This document shows, piece after piece, positions 52,285-60,782 of a DNA stretch of 64,000 bases. The stretch's first letter is position 1, and every line of letters begins with the position of its first letter. The stretch covers positions 62,001 through 126,000 of the forward strand of contig NZ_BDCD01000024.1 in NCBI RefSeq assembly GCF_001613325.1, written 5' to 3'. The notes under the pieces were generated by a model. The model was given only the letters and a program-made list of their open reading frames with translations, did not search any database and had not been told where the DNA came from. The translations under genes were made by a program, and so were the position numbers. Source of the stretch: Nocardia yamanashiensis NBRC 100130. Lineage in GTDB: Bacteria; Actinomycetota; Actinomycetes; Mycobacteriales; Mycobacteriaceae.

Positions 52285-53780
52285 GCGCCACCGTCGACTG
52301 GCTGCGCACCACCACGCCGGGACTGCTGCTGCTCTGCGGTCTCTCGATCGCCGTGCTGTTGATCGCCATCATCCGGTTCAAACTCGAACCGTTCATCGCC
52401 CTGCTGCTCACCGGCCTCGGACTCGCCCTCGCGGCGGGCTTGCCGGTCGCCAAGATCGTGGGCACGCCGCTGAAAGCCGGTGAGTCCCTGCTGGAAACGG
52501 GCTTCGGCGGCATCCTCGGCCATATCGCCGTCATCATCGGCTTGGGCACCGTGCTCGGCGCGATCCTGGAGCGATCCGGCGGCGCGGACGTACTCACCGA
52601 GAAACTGCTGAAGGTGTTCGGCGAGAAGGGCGCTCCGGTCGCCATGGGCCTGCTCGGGCTCATCTTCGGCATCCCGGTGTTCTTCGATATCGGCATCTTC
52701 GTGCTCGCGCCGCTGGTGTACGTGGCGGCCAAGCGCGGCGGGCGCTCGCTGGTGCTCTACGCCATGCCCATGCTGGCCGGTCTGTCCATGACGCACGCCT
52801 TCCTGCCGCCGCATCCGGGCCCGGTCTCGCTGGGCGGACTGCTCGGGGTGAGCCTGGGCTGGCTCATCGTCATGGGATTCGTCTGCGGCATCCCGGGATT
52901 CATCGCGGCCGGCATCGTCTGGGGCGGCTGGATCGGCAAGCGGGTGCACGTGGAGGTGCCCGAGGAATTCCTGGTGCGCAAGGACGACGGCGACGCGCCC
53001 GCCGTGACGCCGGGCGCCGACACCGAGCCGGGTGACAACGGCTCCCCGGCGGGCGGCTCCGGCTCGATCGCCACGGCCGTCCCCACCACCACCGTGACCA
53101 AGCGCCCGCCCTCGGTCGCCCTGATCGGCGGCATCATCGCCGTCCCGCTCATCCTCATCCTGGGTGCGACCTTCGGCAGCCAGCTGCTGATCGCCAATTC
53201 CAAACCCCTGCAGGTGCTGACCTTCCTGGGCACCCCGGCGGTGGCCCTGCTCATCACCGTCCTGATCGCCTTCTACGTGCTCGGCCTGCGCCGCGGCTCC
53301 TCGGTCCAGGAACTCAGCGCCATCACCGCCGAATCCCTGCGCCCGGTCGGCATGCTGCTGCTGGTGGTCGGCGCGGGCGCCTTCTTCGGAAAGGTGATCT
53401 CCGCCACCGGAATCGGCACCGCCCTGGCCGAAACCATGTCCGCCGCCGGGCTTCCGGTGATCGTGCTGGCCTATCTGATCAGCTGCGGCCTGCGCATCGC
53501 CCAGGGTTCGGCCACGGTCGCCATCGTCACCACGGGCGGCATCGTGGCCCCGCTGGTCGCCGGGCACGACTACTCGCAGGTCTCGCTCGCTTTGATCGCC
53601 ATGGCCATCGCGGCCGGGTCCATCATTCTGAGCCATGTCAACGACGGCGGTTTCTGGATCATCAGCAAGTACTTCAACCTGACGGTGAAGCAGACGCTGC
53701 AGACCTGGACGGTGCTCGAAACCGTGCTGTCGGTGGTCAGCTTCGCGGTGGCCGCGCTGCTGTTCGCGGTGCTCAGCTGA
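52281..53780 (+). CDS. GntP-family sugar-acid permease
   Basis: 499 aa with about 12 helices. RFKLEPFIALLLTGLGLALAAGLP, ETGFGGILGHIAVIIGLGTVLGAILERSGGADVL, FGIPVFFDIGIFVLAPLVY, MPMLAGLSMTHAFLPPHPGPVSLGGLLG and the C-terminal RIAQGSATVAIVTTGGIVAPL ... ILSHVNDGGFWIISKYFNLTVKQTLQTW are the GntP signature blocks. A long acidic cytoplasmic loop with Gly/Ser repeats (about 230-275) is expanded compared with E. coli GntP. Members import gluconate, related aldonates or D-serine; here an N-acylated or free 2-amino-2-deoxygluconate is the best guess. Translationally coupled to eda. Confidence 0.92.
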   Translation: MSATVDWLRTTTPGLLLLCGLSIAVLLIAIIRFKLEPFIALLLTGLGLALAAGLPVAKIVGTPLKAGESLLETGFGGILGHIAVIIGLGTVLGAILERSGGADVLTEKLLKVFGEKGAPVAMGLLGLIFGIPVFFDIGIFVLAPLVYVAAKRGGRSLVLYAMPMLAGLSMTHAFLPPHPGPVSLGGLLGVSLGWLIVMGFVCGIPGFIAAGIVWGGWIGKRVHVEVPEEFLVRKDDGDAPAVTPGADTEPGDNGSPAGGSGSIATAVPTTTVTKRPPSVALIGGIIAVPLILILGATFGSQLLIANSKPLQVLTFLGTPAVALLITVLIAFYVLGLRRGSSVQELSAITAESLRPVGMLLLVVGAGAFFGKVISATGIGTALAETMSAAGLPVIVLAYLISCGLRIAQGSATVAIVTTGGIVAPLVAGHDYSQVSLALIAMAIAAGSIILSHVNDGGFWIISKYFNLTVKQTLQTWTVLETVLSVVSFAVAALLFAVLS

Positions 53781-53854
53781 GCTGTTCGCCGTGCCGGGCC
53801 GGGGGTATTCCGGCAGAGTGGACCTCTCACCCACTCTGATACGGGAGATTGCTC

Positions 53855-54220
53855 ATGGACATACCGATCACCGGTGCAACGCTGACGGTGCGGTCGTCCA
53901 GCCCCCTGCTCGTCCTCGAGGCGGGCGCGTACGAGCTACATATCGAAGGCGAACTGGCGGTGCACAATCCGGCCGGTCCGACCATTCACCGCATCCCCGG
54001 TGAGCCGCACACCGACGAACTCGTCGCCGCGCTCACCGGGGCCGTGGTGTCCGCGGTGGTGAACGACGACGGGGAATTGCGCATCGACCTGGATTCCGGG
54101 CATCGCCTGGTGGTGGAACCGGATCGCTACTTCGAAGCCTGGACCGTCACCGCGCCCGGCCGCTTCCTGGTGGTGTGCATGCCCGGCGGCGAATTGGCGG
54201 TCTGGACGCAGGAGTCCTGA
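53855..54220 (+). CDS. DUF6188 family protein
   Basis: 121 aa, no signal peptide. It shows the family layout: an N-terminal beta-rich part (ATLTVRSSSPLLVLEAGAYELHIEG), then ALTGAVVSAVVNDDGELRIDLDSGHRLVVEPD and the ending YFEAWTVTAPGRFLVVCMPGGELAVW. Function unknown; such small proteins are common in actinobacteria, often beside immunity or secretion genes. ATG 53855 follows ACGGGAGATTGCTC. It stands alone between gntP and a 330-bp gene-free stretch. Confidence 0.78.
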   Translation: MDIPITGATLTVRSSSPLLVLEAGAYELHIEGELAVHNPAGPTIHRIPGEPHTDELVAALTGAVVSAVVNDDGELRIDLDSGHRLVVEPDRYFEAWTVTAPGRFLVVCMPGGELAVWTQES

Positions 54221-54499
54221 GCTTGCGCCGCGGCGGTGGGCTGTCAGGAGCTCACTCGCCACGGCGTCGGCCCGTGTGGGATACCGCTCAGCACGTACGA
54301 CGGAACCCACCGTCGGCATCGACGAGGCCCGCGTTCATGCCGTCCCCTCGCGGGCATCCGTGGTGATGGCCATGCGATCCGCACGACCGAAACAGAGCAT
54401 CCCGATCCGGAGGGGTGCACGTCAAGGCGGGAGTGTGTCCCAAATTGTCCCACCTGAGCGGTTCGCGAATGTTCTACATGGTTTGCTATACGTCATGCG

Positions 54500-54520
54500 C
54501 ATACCGGATGCGACGGTATG
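54500..54520. promoter_or_regulatory. Inverted repeat upstream of the XRE regulator gene
   Basis: CATACCG (54500-54506) and CGGTATG (54514-54520) are perfect 7-bp arms with a 7-bp spacer, about 30 bp before the XRE gene start; TATACG at 54487-54492 is a possible -10. This is the only structured element seen in the gene-free 54221-54550 stretch. Confidence 0.5.
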
Positions 54521-54550
54521 GCGGATCGGTTCGAGGGAGGCAGGAGAACG

Positions 54551-55273
54551 GTGGCCGATACGCACGCCGGGATCGCGAATTATCTGCGGGAGCGCCGTGA
54601 GGTCGCCGGGCTGAGCCGGGCCGAACTGGGCCGCCGGGCCGGGGTGTCCGAGGCGCTGATCCAGAAGATCGAACAGGGCACCCGGACGCCCACCGCCACC
54701 GCCCTGGCCGCGCTCTACGAAGCTCTCGACGTGCCGCACCAGTACCGCGAGCACGCCGCCGCCGTACTGCAACCGGGCCTGGCCGGGCTGGCCGACTATC
54801 ACGAAGCGCCCGAGCCGGCCGAACTCGCCTTCCTGCACGGTCTGCCGAATCCGGCCTGCTACCAGACCATGCCCGCGCTGGACGTGATCGCCGCCAACGA
54901 GGCGTACCTGCGCTGGTTCCCGGGCCTGGTGGTGGGCGGCAATGTCATCGAATGGATGCTCTTCGATCCGCGGTCGCGGGAAGCCATCTCCGAATGGGAC
55001 TACACCGCGCACATCATGGTGCACAGCTTCCGCTACATGTCGGCCGGCAATACCGCTCCCGAGCGCGCCGCCGAGATCGTCGCGGCGTGCGGGCAGTCAC
55101 CGGACTGGGATCGCTTCTGGCACACCGATATCGCGCCCGCCGATATTCCGCGCAAGCCCACGAGTATGCGCTCGCCGGACACCGGTGACTGGGTGCCGAT
55201 GTACATCCAGCTGTTCCGCTACGAGATGCCGCGCCGCCCCTGGTGGATGTACTCGGTGGTGCCGATTCCCTGA
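54551..55273 (+). CDS. XRE-family regulator with MmyB-like ligand domain
   Basis: 240 aa. The N-terminal Cro/C1-type helix-turn-helix (residues 8-65) has GLSRAELGRRAGVSEALIQKIEQGTRTPTATALAALYEAL; the C-terminal MmyB-like domain has ALDVIAANEAYLRWFPGLVVGGNVIEWMLFDPRSREAISEWD and YIQLFRYEMPRRPWWMY. GTG 54551 follows GAGGCAGGAGAACG. It is convergent with the F420-type nitroreductase gene (8-bp gap) and stands alone, so its target is not obvious; the inverted repeat just upstream may be autoregulatory. Confidence 0.87.
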   Translation: MADTHAGIANYLRERREVAGLSRAELGRRAGVSEALIQKIEQGTRTPTATALAALYEALDVPHQYREHAAAVLQPGLAGLADYHEAPEPAELAFLHGLPNPACYQTMPALDVIAANEAYLRWFPGLVVGGNVIEWMLFDPRSREAISEWDYTAHIMVHSFRYMSAGNTAPERAAEIVAACGQSPDWDRFWHTDIAPADIPRKPTSMRSPDTGDWVPMYIQLFRYEMPRRPWWMYSVVPIP

Positions 55274-55281
55274 GCCGCCCG

Positions 55282-55776
55282 TCAGCTCGCCTTGCGCAGC
55301 ACCGCGATCGGGAAGCGCCGCTCGCTCAGCGCGCGATAGGTGGCGAACTCCTGATATCCGGCGACGAGCAGCTTCCAGAGCCGCTCGTACTCCGCGTCGT
55401 CGTCGACCACGTGCACCTCGACGGCCCAGCGATCCGGTCCCACCTGCACTTCGGGCCGCGGCGTGGTGACCAGGTTCCGCCACCAGTTGGGCAGGTTCGG
55501 ATGCCCGCCGTTGGACCCGCACACCAGCAGGTCCTCGCCGTCGCGGACCAGCATGAGCATGACCGGGCGCGGTTCACCGGATTTGCGCCCGGTCACGTTC
55601 AGCCGGAACACCGGTTTGCCGGAGAGCGTGGTGAATCGGGTGCCGCCGAAGCGGTCGTAGAGGCGGGCGTGCAGGCGCGCGTAGAACCGGGCGGCCGTGC
55701 CCAGGTATTTGGTGGAGTAGTGGTTGAACCGCCCCGCCAGCGTGAGCTGTCCGTTTCCGGAAGTATTGTCGGCCAC
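55282..55776 (-). CDS. F420/deazaflavin-dependent nitroreductase-family protein (Ddn type)
   Basis: 164 aa split-barrel flavin-binding protein: FARLYDRFGG-type N-terminus, FRLNVTGRKSGEPRPVMLMLVRDGEDLLVCGSNGGHPNLPNWWRNLVTTPRPEVQVG, the family core. Mycobacterial Ddn-type members use coenzyme F420H2 to reduce quinones and nitroimidazoles. GTG 55776 follows GTGAGGAAAACAG. No partner gene is evident; the LytR-CpsA-Psr gene upstream lies on the same strand 80 bp away. Confidence 0.9.
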   Translation of the reverse strand: MADNTSGNGQLTLAGRFNHYSTKYLGTAARFYARLHARLYDRFGGTRFTTLSGKPVFRLNVTGRKSGEPRPVMLMLVRDGEDLLVCGSNGGHPNLPNWWRNLVTTPRPEVQVGPDRWAVEVHVVDDDAEYERLWKLLVAGYQEFATYRALSERRFPIAVLRKAS

Positions 55777-55856
55777 CTGTTTTCCTCACGCCGAGCCGTC
55801 GTCTCGGAACTCACCATACACAGCGTCCAGCGAATCGCCGGGCCGTACCGGCGGGG

Positions 55857-57521
55857 TCAGTTCACGCAGGGAATGCTGCCGCCCAGATCGGTGACGACCG
55901 GTTTCCCGGAGTCCGGCACATCCGAGGTCGAGGTGGTGGGCGTCTTGGACACGGTGGTGGTCGGGGTGGCCGCGGTACTGGCCGCCGCGCTCGGATCGAG
56001 CGAGTCCGGCAGCTGGAAGTCGGTGCCCAGCACCAGTTTCACCCGTCCGAGCTCCACATTCGGCGACGAGGCGACGGGGACGCCGCCGAGCATGTCCGAC
56101 AGCTGCTTGGCATCGGTCTCCGCGCCCGTGCCGTAGTAGACGATGGTCGAGGAGCCGTCGGCATAGGTGCCGTTGCTGACCTGCCCGGTGGCGAAACCCT
56201 TGGCGCCGAACGACTTCGACACCTGTGCCGCCATGCCCGGGGTGCCGGTGGCATTGACCACGTCCAGGGTGGAGGTCGGCACCGTGGTCGGCGTGGTGGG
56301 GGTGGTCGAGGGCGTGATGCCGAAAGCCGCCTGTACTTCCTTCTTGATGGCCTTCGGATCGATGATGTTCACGTCCTGGCCGTTGATGTTGTCGTAGCGC
56401 AGCACCGGCAGCGTGCGGAATTCGATGCTGGGGGAGTCGGCGCGGCCCAGCGTGGTGAGGAACTTCAGCAGATCCCAGTCGTCGGACACCACCACGTCGC
56501 GGTGCGCGGCCTCCATCAGCTCCTTCATCCGGGTGACGTTGAGGATGGTCCCGGAATCCTTGAGCGACTTGGCGACCGAGGTCAGGAACGCCTGCTGGCG
56601 GTGCGTGCGATCGAGGTCGCCGTTGGGCAGGCCGTGGCGCTGGCGCACGAAGGAGAGCGCGTTGGCGGCATCGAGATGCTGGGGTCCGGCGGGGAACACC
56701 GCGCCGGAGTAGTAGCTGTCGTCGACCGCGTTCTTGAGGCAGACGTCCACGCCGCCGAGCGCTTTGGCCAGATCGTAGAAGCCGACCAGGGACACCTCGG
56801 CGAATTTGTTGATGGGCACCCCGGTGAGCGTCTTGACCGCGGCGCGCACCGAATCGCGACCGGCCTCGCGGCCCTGGCGTTCCAGCTCCACCTTGTCGGT
56901 CATGCCCTGCGCCTTGAGCTTCTCCTCGGTGTAGTACTTCTTCAGCCCGTAGGTTTCCTTGATCTTGGCGTGGTCGTAGCCGGGGATGCCGGTCACCGCC
57001 ACGTAGTCGTCGCGCGGGATGGAGAAGGCCACGATCTTCTTCATGTCCTTCGGAATATGCATGAGGATCAGCGAATTGGCGTTGTAGCCGCCTTCGGAGC
57101 CGTCGCCGGCGTGCAGCTGATCGAGAATGTCCTTGGGCAGATCGTTGCCGTTCAGGTCCTTGCGGGTGTCCAGGCCGATGATCAGCAGGTTGATATCGCC
57201 GGCGAGGGAGCGGTCTTCCTCCGGGATGATGTTGGTGCGGGTGAAGCCCGATTCCGCGGCGGTCTCGCCCCACCAGGTCACGCCCGTGATTCCGAGCACA
57301 CCCACCGCGGCGAGCGCCATGACGCCGCGTCCGCTGTTGCGCAGCCAGGCCCGGTCGGGCTTGTCGCCGGTGGGCGCGTCGGCCTTGCGATGGCTGGCGC
57401 GCCGGCGTCCGGTTGCCGGACGTTCGCGCGGTGACCGGCCGGATGCGGGCGCTGCCGAACTCCGGCTCGCGTCGCGGGCGTCGCGGATGGCCGGGATCGG
57501 TTCGGTGTTGTCTTCGTACAT
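55857..57521 (-). CDS. LytR-CpsA-Psr (LCP) family cell-wall ligase with LytR_C domain
   Basis: 554 aa. A long basic, Ser/Arg/Ala-rich cytoplasmic N-terminus (about 1-62) precedes one transmembrane helix (RGVMALAAVGVLGITGVTWW). The extracellular LCP domain (about 105-330) has NLLIIGLDTRKD, IVAFSIPRDDYVAVTG, GFYDLAKALGGVDVCLKNAVDDSYYSGAVFPAGPQHLDAANALSFVRQRHGLPNGDLDRTHRQQAFL. The C-terminal LytR_C domain (about 415-500) has LDVVNATGTPGMAAQV. LCP enzymes ligate arabinogalactan or other glycopolymers to peptidoglycan. Start ATG 57521; divergent from argC. Confidence 0.92.
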   Translation of the reverse strand: MYEDNTEPIPAIRDARDASRSSAAPASGRSPRERPATGRRRASHRKADAPTGDKPDRAWLRNSGRGVMALAAVGVLGITGVTWWGETAAESGFTRTNIIPEEDRSLAGDINLLIIGLDTRKDLNGNDLPKDILDQLHAGDGSEGGYNANSLILMHIPKDMKKIVAFSIPRDDYVAVTGIPGYDHAKIKETYGLKKYYTEEKLKAQGMTDKVELERQGREAGRDSVRAAVKTLTGVPINKFAEVSLVGFYDLAKALGGVDVCLKNAVDDSYYSGAVFPAGPQHLDAANALSFVRQRHGLPNGDLDRTHRQQAFLTSVAKSLKDSGTILNVTRMKELMEAAHRDVVVSDDWDLLKFLTTLGRADSPSIEFRTLPVLRYDNINGQDVNIIDPKAIKKEVQAAFGITPSTTPTTPTTVPTSTLDVVNATGTPGMAAQVSKSFGAKGFATGQVSNGTYADGSSTIVYYGTGAETDAKQLSDMLGGVPVASSPNVELGRVKLVLGTDFQLPDSLDPSAAASTAATPTTTVSKTPTTSTSDVPDSGKPVVTDLGGSIPCVN

Positions 57522-57575
57522 GGCCCTGTCGAGTCTGCCGGAGCGAACGGGGTGCTGTCGGATTCGAACCCACCT

Positions 57576-57610
57576 GTGAATGAGCTTGCACAGTCGTGCA
57601 TAATCATCAC
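57576..57610 (+). promoter_or_regulatory. argC promoter with ARG box
   Basis: TTGCACAGTCGTGCATAA (57586-57603) is an inverted repeat with TGCAC and GTGCA arms, in keeping with actinobacterial ArgR sites. It overlaps CATAAT (57599-57604), a near-consensus -10 element that ends six bases before the argC ATG at 57611, so the transcript is probably leaderless and ArgR-repressed. Confidence 0.7.
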
Positions 57611-58678
57611 ATGGCGGATACCTCGGTTGGGCCCACATTGCGGGTCGCGGTGGCTGGTGCGAGCGGGTACGCGGGCGGTGAAGTCCTGCGCCTGTTGCTC
57701 GGACATCCAGATTACCGAAGCGGGCGTATTCAGATCGGTGCGTTGACCGCGGGATCCAATGCCGGTTCCACCCTGGGGGAATTGCAACCGCATCTGCTGC
57801 CGCTGGCCGACCGGGTACTCGAAGCGACCACGCCGGAGATCCTCGCGGGTCACGATGTGGTGTTCCTGGGGCTGCCGCACGGGCAGTCGGGCGCTATTGC
57901 CAAGGCGTTGCCGGAAGAGACCATCATCATCGACTGCGGGGCGGATTTCCGGCTCACCGATGCCGCGGCCTGGGAGAAGTACTACAAGTCGGAGCACGCG
58001 GGCAGCTGGCCGTACGGATTGCCCGAACTGCCCGGCGGCCGGGACAAACTGCGCGGCGCCACCCGGATCGCGGTCCCCGGCTGCTATCCGACGGTGTCGA
58101 GCCTGGCGCTGGCCCCGGCCGTGGCCGCCGGCATCATCGAGCCGAACGTGAACGTGGTGGCCGTCAGCGGCACCTCCGGCGCGGGCCGCAAACTCGATGT
58201 GGGCCTGCTCGGTTCGGAGGTGATGGGCTCGCTGCGCGCCTACTCCATCGCGGGCGCGCACCGGCACACCCCGGAGATCGCGCAGAACCTCAAGGCCGCG
58301 AGCGGCGATGCCGCCCTGGACGTTTCGGTGTCCTTCACCCCCGTGCTGGCCCCGCTGCCGCGCGGCATCCTGGCCACCTGCACCGCCCCGACCACCGTGG
58401 ACGCCGCCACCGCGCGCGCCGTCTACGAGAAGGCCTACGCCGACGAGCCTTTCGTGCACCTGCTGCCCGAAGGCGTGCTGCCGCAGACCGGTTCGGTACT
58501 CGGCTCCAATGCCGTCACCCTCCAGGTGACCGTGGACGCCGACGCCGGGCTGCTGGTGGTGATCGGCGCGATCGACAACCTGACCAAGGGCACCGCGGGC
58601 GCCGCGGTGCAATCCATGAACCTGGCCCTCGGCATCGAGGAGACCGCAGGACTTTCCACCGTAGGAGTGGCACCGTGA
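57611..58678 (+). CDS. argC: N-acetyl-gamma-glutamyl-phosphate reductase
   Basis: 355 aa. NADP-binding VAVAGASGYAGGEVLRLLLGHP, the catalytic Cys158 in AVPGCYPTVSSLAL, and SGTSGAGRKLDVGLLGSEVMGSLRAY with the active-site His in AGAHRHTPEI. It catalyses the third step of arginine synthesis. ATG 57611 has no Shine-Dalgarno but is placed for leaderless initiation (see promoter); GTG 57596 is an in-frame alternative inside the operator. Its stop overlaps argJ (GTGA). Confidence 0.97.
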   Translation: MADTSVGPTLRVAVAGASGYAGGEVLRLLLGHPDYRSGRIQIGALTAGSNAGSTLGELQPHLLPLADRVLEATTPEILAGHDVVFLGLPHGQSGAIAKALPEETIIIDCGADFRLTDAAAWEKYYKSEHAGSWPYGLPELPGGRDKLRGATRIAVPGCYPTVSSLALAPAVAAGIIEPNVNVVAVSGTSGAGRKLDVGLLGSEVMGSLRAYSIAGAHRHTPEIAQNLKAASGDAALDVSVSFTPVLAPLPRGILATCTAPTTVDAATARAVYEKAYADEPFVHLLPEGVLPQTGSVLGSNAVTLQVTVDADAGLLVVIGAIDNLTKGTAGAAVQSMNLALGIEETAGLSTVGVAP

Positions 58679-59886
58679 CGACAGGCAACGCTGGCAAACT
58701 GGTCCGGACCCAGGGCGTGACCGCGCCGCTGGGCTTCCGCGCCGCCGGTATCGCGGCGGGCATCAAGGTGAGCGGGAAGCCGGACCTGGCACTGGTTTTC
58801 AGCGAGGGGCCGGAGTACGCGGCGGCGGGCGTGTTCACCCGCAACAAGGTCAAGGCCGCGCCGGTGCTGTGGTCGCAGCAGGTGCTGAAGACCGGCCGTT
58901 TGCGCGCCGTCATCCTGAATTCCGGTGGGGCCAATGCCTGTACCGGCCCGGGCGGTTTCCAGGACACCCACGCCACCGCCGAGGAACTCGCGAAAGCCTT
59001 GAGCAACTGGGGCACCGAGACCGGCGCGGGCGAGATCGCGGTCTGCTCCACGGGTTTGATCGGCGACCGGCTGCCGATGGACAAGCTCATTCCGGCCGTC
59101 ACCGAGATCGTGCACGAGATGGGCGGCGGCCTGTCCGGCGGCGCGGAGGCGGCGCGGGCCATCATGACCACCGATACGGTGCCGAAAGAGGTCGCGTACC
59201 ACCACCGGGACAAGTGGAACGTGGGCGGTATGGCCAAGGGCGCGGGCATGCTCGCGCCGTCGCTGGCCACCATGCTCGTGGTGCTGACCACCGACGTGGT
59301 CGCCACCCCGGAGCAGCTGGACGCCGCGCTGCGCAACGCGACCCGCTACACCTTCGACCGCCTGGACGTGGACGGCTCCTGCTCCACCAACGACACCGTG
59401 CTGCTGCTGGCCAACGGCGCGTCCGGCGTCGCGCCGTCGCAGGACGAGCTGAACGCGGCCGTGCTGGCGGTCTGCGACGATCTGGCCGAGCAGCTCATGG
59501 CCGATGCCGAGGGCGTCACCAAGCGGGTGCACATCACCGTGCAGGGTGCGGTCAGCGAGGACGACGCGCTCATCGGCGCGCGGGCGCTGGCGCGCGACAG
59601 CCTGGTCAAGACGGCGTTCTTCGGTTCCGATCCGAACTGGGGCCGGGTGCTGGCCGCCATCGGCATCGCGCCCATCGAACTGGATCCGAACCGGATCTCG
59701 GTGTCGTTCAACGGTTCTCCGGTGTGCGTCGACGGTGCGGGCGCGCCGGGCGCGCGCGAGGTGGACCTGTCCGGGCCCGATATCGCGGTGCTGGTGGACC
59801 TCGGCCTGGGCGACGGCACGGCCACCATCCGCACCACCGACCTCTCGCACGGGTACGTCGAAGAGAATTCGGCGTACAGCTCATGA
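58675..59886 (+). CDS. argJ: Bifunctional ornithine acetyltransferase/N-acetylglutamate synthase
   Basis: 403 aa autoprocessing enzyme; transfers acetyl from N-acetylornithine to glutamate, closing the acetyl cycle. The self-cleavage region is KGAGMLAPSLATMLVVLTTD, with the Thr of AT-ML as predicted nucleophile at the alpha/beta junction; further blocks include VFTRNKVKAAPVLWSQQ, NSGGANACTG and SDPNWGRVLAAIG. GTG start overlapping argC by 4 bp, and ATGA overlap with argB. Confidence 0.96.
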   Translation: MTTGNAGKLVRTQGVTAPLGFRAAGIAAGIKVSGKPDLALVFSEGPEYAAAGVFTRNKVKAAPVLWSQQVLKTGRLRAVILNSGGANACTGPGGFQDTHATAEELAKALSNWGTETGAGEIAVCSTGLIGDRLPMDKLIPAVTEIVHEMGGGLSGGAEAARAIMTTDTVPKEVAYHHRDKWNVGGMAKGAGMLAPSLATMLVVLTTDVVATPEQLDAALRNATRYTFDRLDVDGSCSTNDTVLLLANGASGVAPSQDELNAAVLAVCDDLAEQLMADAEGVTKRVHITVQGAVSEDDALIGARALARDSLVKTAFFGSDPNWGRVLAAIGIAPIELDPNRISVSFNGSPVCVDGAGAPGAREVDLSGPDIAVLVDLGLGDGTATIRTTDLSHGYVEENSAYSS

Positions 59887-60782
59887 GCACTGTGCACGAA
59901 GAACTCTCGGCCCTGGACAAGGCGCACGTGCTAGCCGGCGCGCTGCCGTGGCTGCAGAAGTTCCGGGACAAGATCGTGGTCGTCAAGTACGGCGGCAATG
60001 CCATGGTCGACGAGGAACTCAAGCAGGCGTTCGCCGCCGATATGGCGTTCCTGCGCACCGTCGGCGTGCACCCGGTGGTGGTGCACGGCGGCGGCCCGCA
60101 GATCAGCGCCATGCTGAAAAAGCTGGGCCTGCAAGGGGAATTCCGCGGCGGCTTCCGGGTCACCACCCCCGAGGTGATGGATGTCGTGCGCATGGTGCTC
60201 TTCGGCCAGGTCGGCCGCGAACTGGTCGGGCTGATCAACGCCCACGGCCCGTACGCGGTCGGCATCTCCGGCGAGGACGCGCACCTGTTCACCGCCACCC
60301 GCCGTACCGTGCAGGTGGACGGCGCGGCCACCGATATCGGCCTGGTCGGCGATGTCACCTCGGTGAATCCCGATGCGGTGCACGACCTCATCGCCGCCGG
60401 GCGCATCCCGGTCGTGTCCACCATCGCGCCGGACGTGCACGGCGTGGTGCACAACATCAATGCCGATACCGCGGCGGCCGCACTGGCCGAGGCCATCGGG
60501 GCGGAGAAGCTCGTCGTCCTCACCGATGTCGAAGGGCTGTACACGAATTGGCCCGATCGGTCGTCGCTGACCTCGCGCATCGACACCGCCGAACTCGCCG
60601 ACTTGCTGCCCCGCCTGGATGCGGGCATGGTGCCCAAGATGGAAGCCTGCCTGCGCGCCGTGCAGGGCGGCGTCCCGACCGCGCACGTGATCGACGGGCG
60701 GGTGCCGCATTCGGTCCTGCTGGAACTGTTCACCGGGGAGGGCATCGGCACGATGGTCACCCCAGCTCAGGAGAAGCCATGA
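59883..60782 (+). CDS. argB: Acetylglutamate kinase
   Basis: 299 aa amino-acid kinase: VVVKYGGNAM, VVHGGGPQISAMLKKLGL, FRGGFRVTTPEVMDVVRMVL, VVHNINADTAAAALAEAIGAEKLVVLTDVEG and GGMVPKMEACLRAVQGGVPTAHVIDGRV-type C-terminal block. It phosphorylates N-acetylglutamate and is the usual feedback-controlled step. The N-terminal helix before the kinase core (about 20 residues) is typical of arginine-sensitive forms. ATGA overlaps on both sides. Confidence 0.97.
   Translation: MSTVHEELSALDKAHVLAGALPWLQKFRDKIVVVKYGGNAMVDEELKQAFAADMAFLRTVGVHPVVVHGGGPQISAMLKKLGLQGEFRGGFRVTTPEVMDVVRMVLFGQVGRELVGLINAHGPYAVGISGEDAHLFTATRRTVQVDGAATDIGLVGDVTSVNPDAVHDLIAAGRIPVVSTIAPDVHGVVHNINADTAAAALAEAIGAEKLVVLTDVEGLYTNWPDRSSLTSRIDTAELADLLPRLDAGMVPKMEACLRAVQGGVPTAHVIDGRVPHSVLLELFTGEGIGTMVTPAQEKP

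Noticed and set aside
54221..54550. Several short plus-strand frames before the XRE gene.
   Set aside because: No ribosome-binding sites or family features; the region looks like a long promoter segment with one inverted repeat.
57557..57573. GTCGGATTCGAACCCAC resembles a tRNA T-arm on the minus strand.
   Set aside because: The T stem has a mismatch, and no matching acceptor, D-arm or anticodon arm is found in the 70 bases upstream; it also lies beside the arg promoter.
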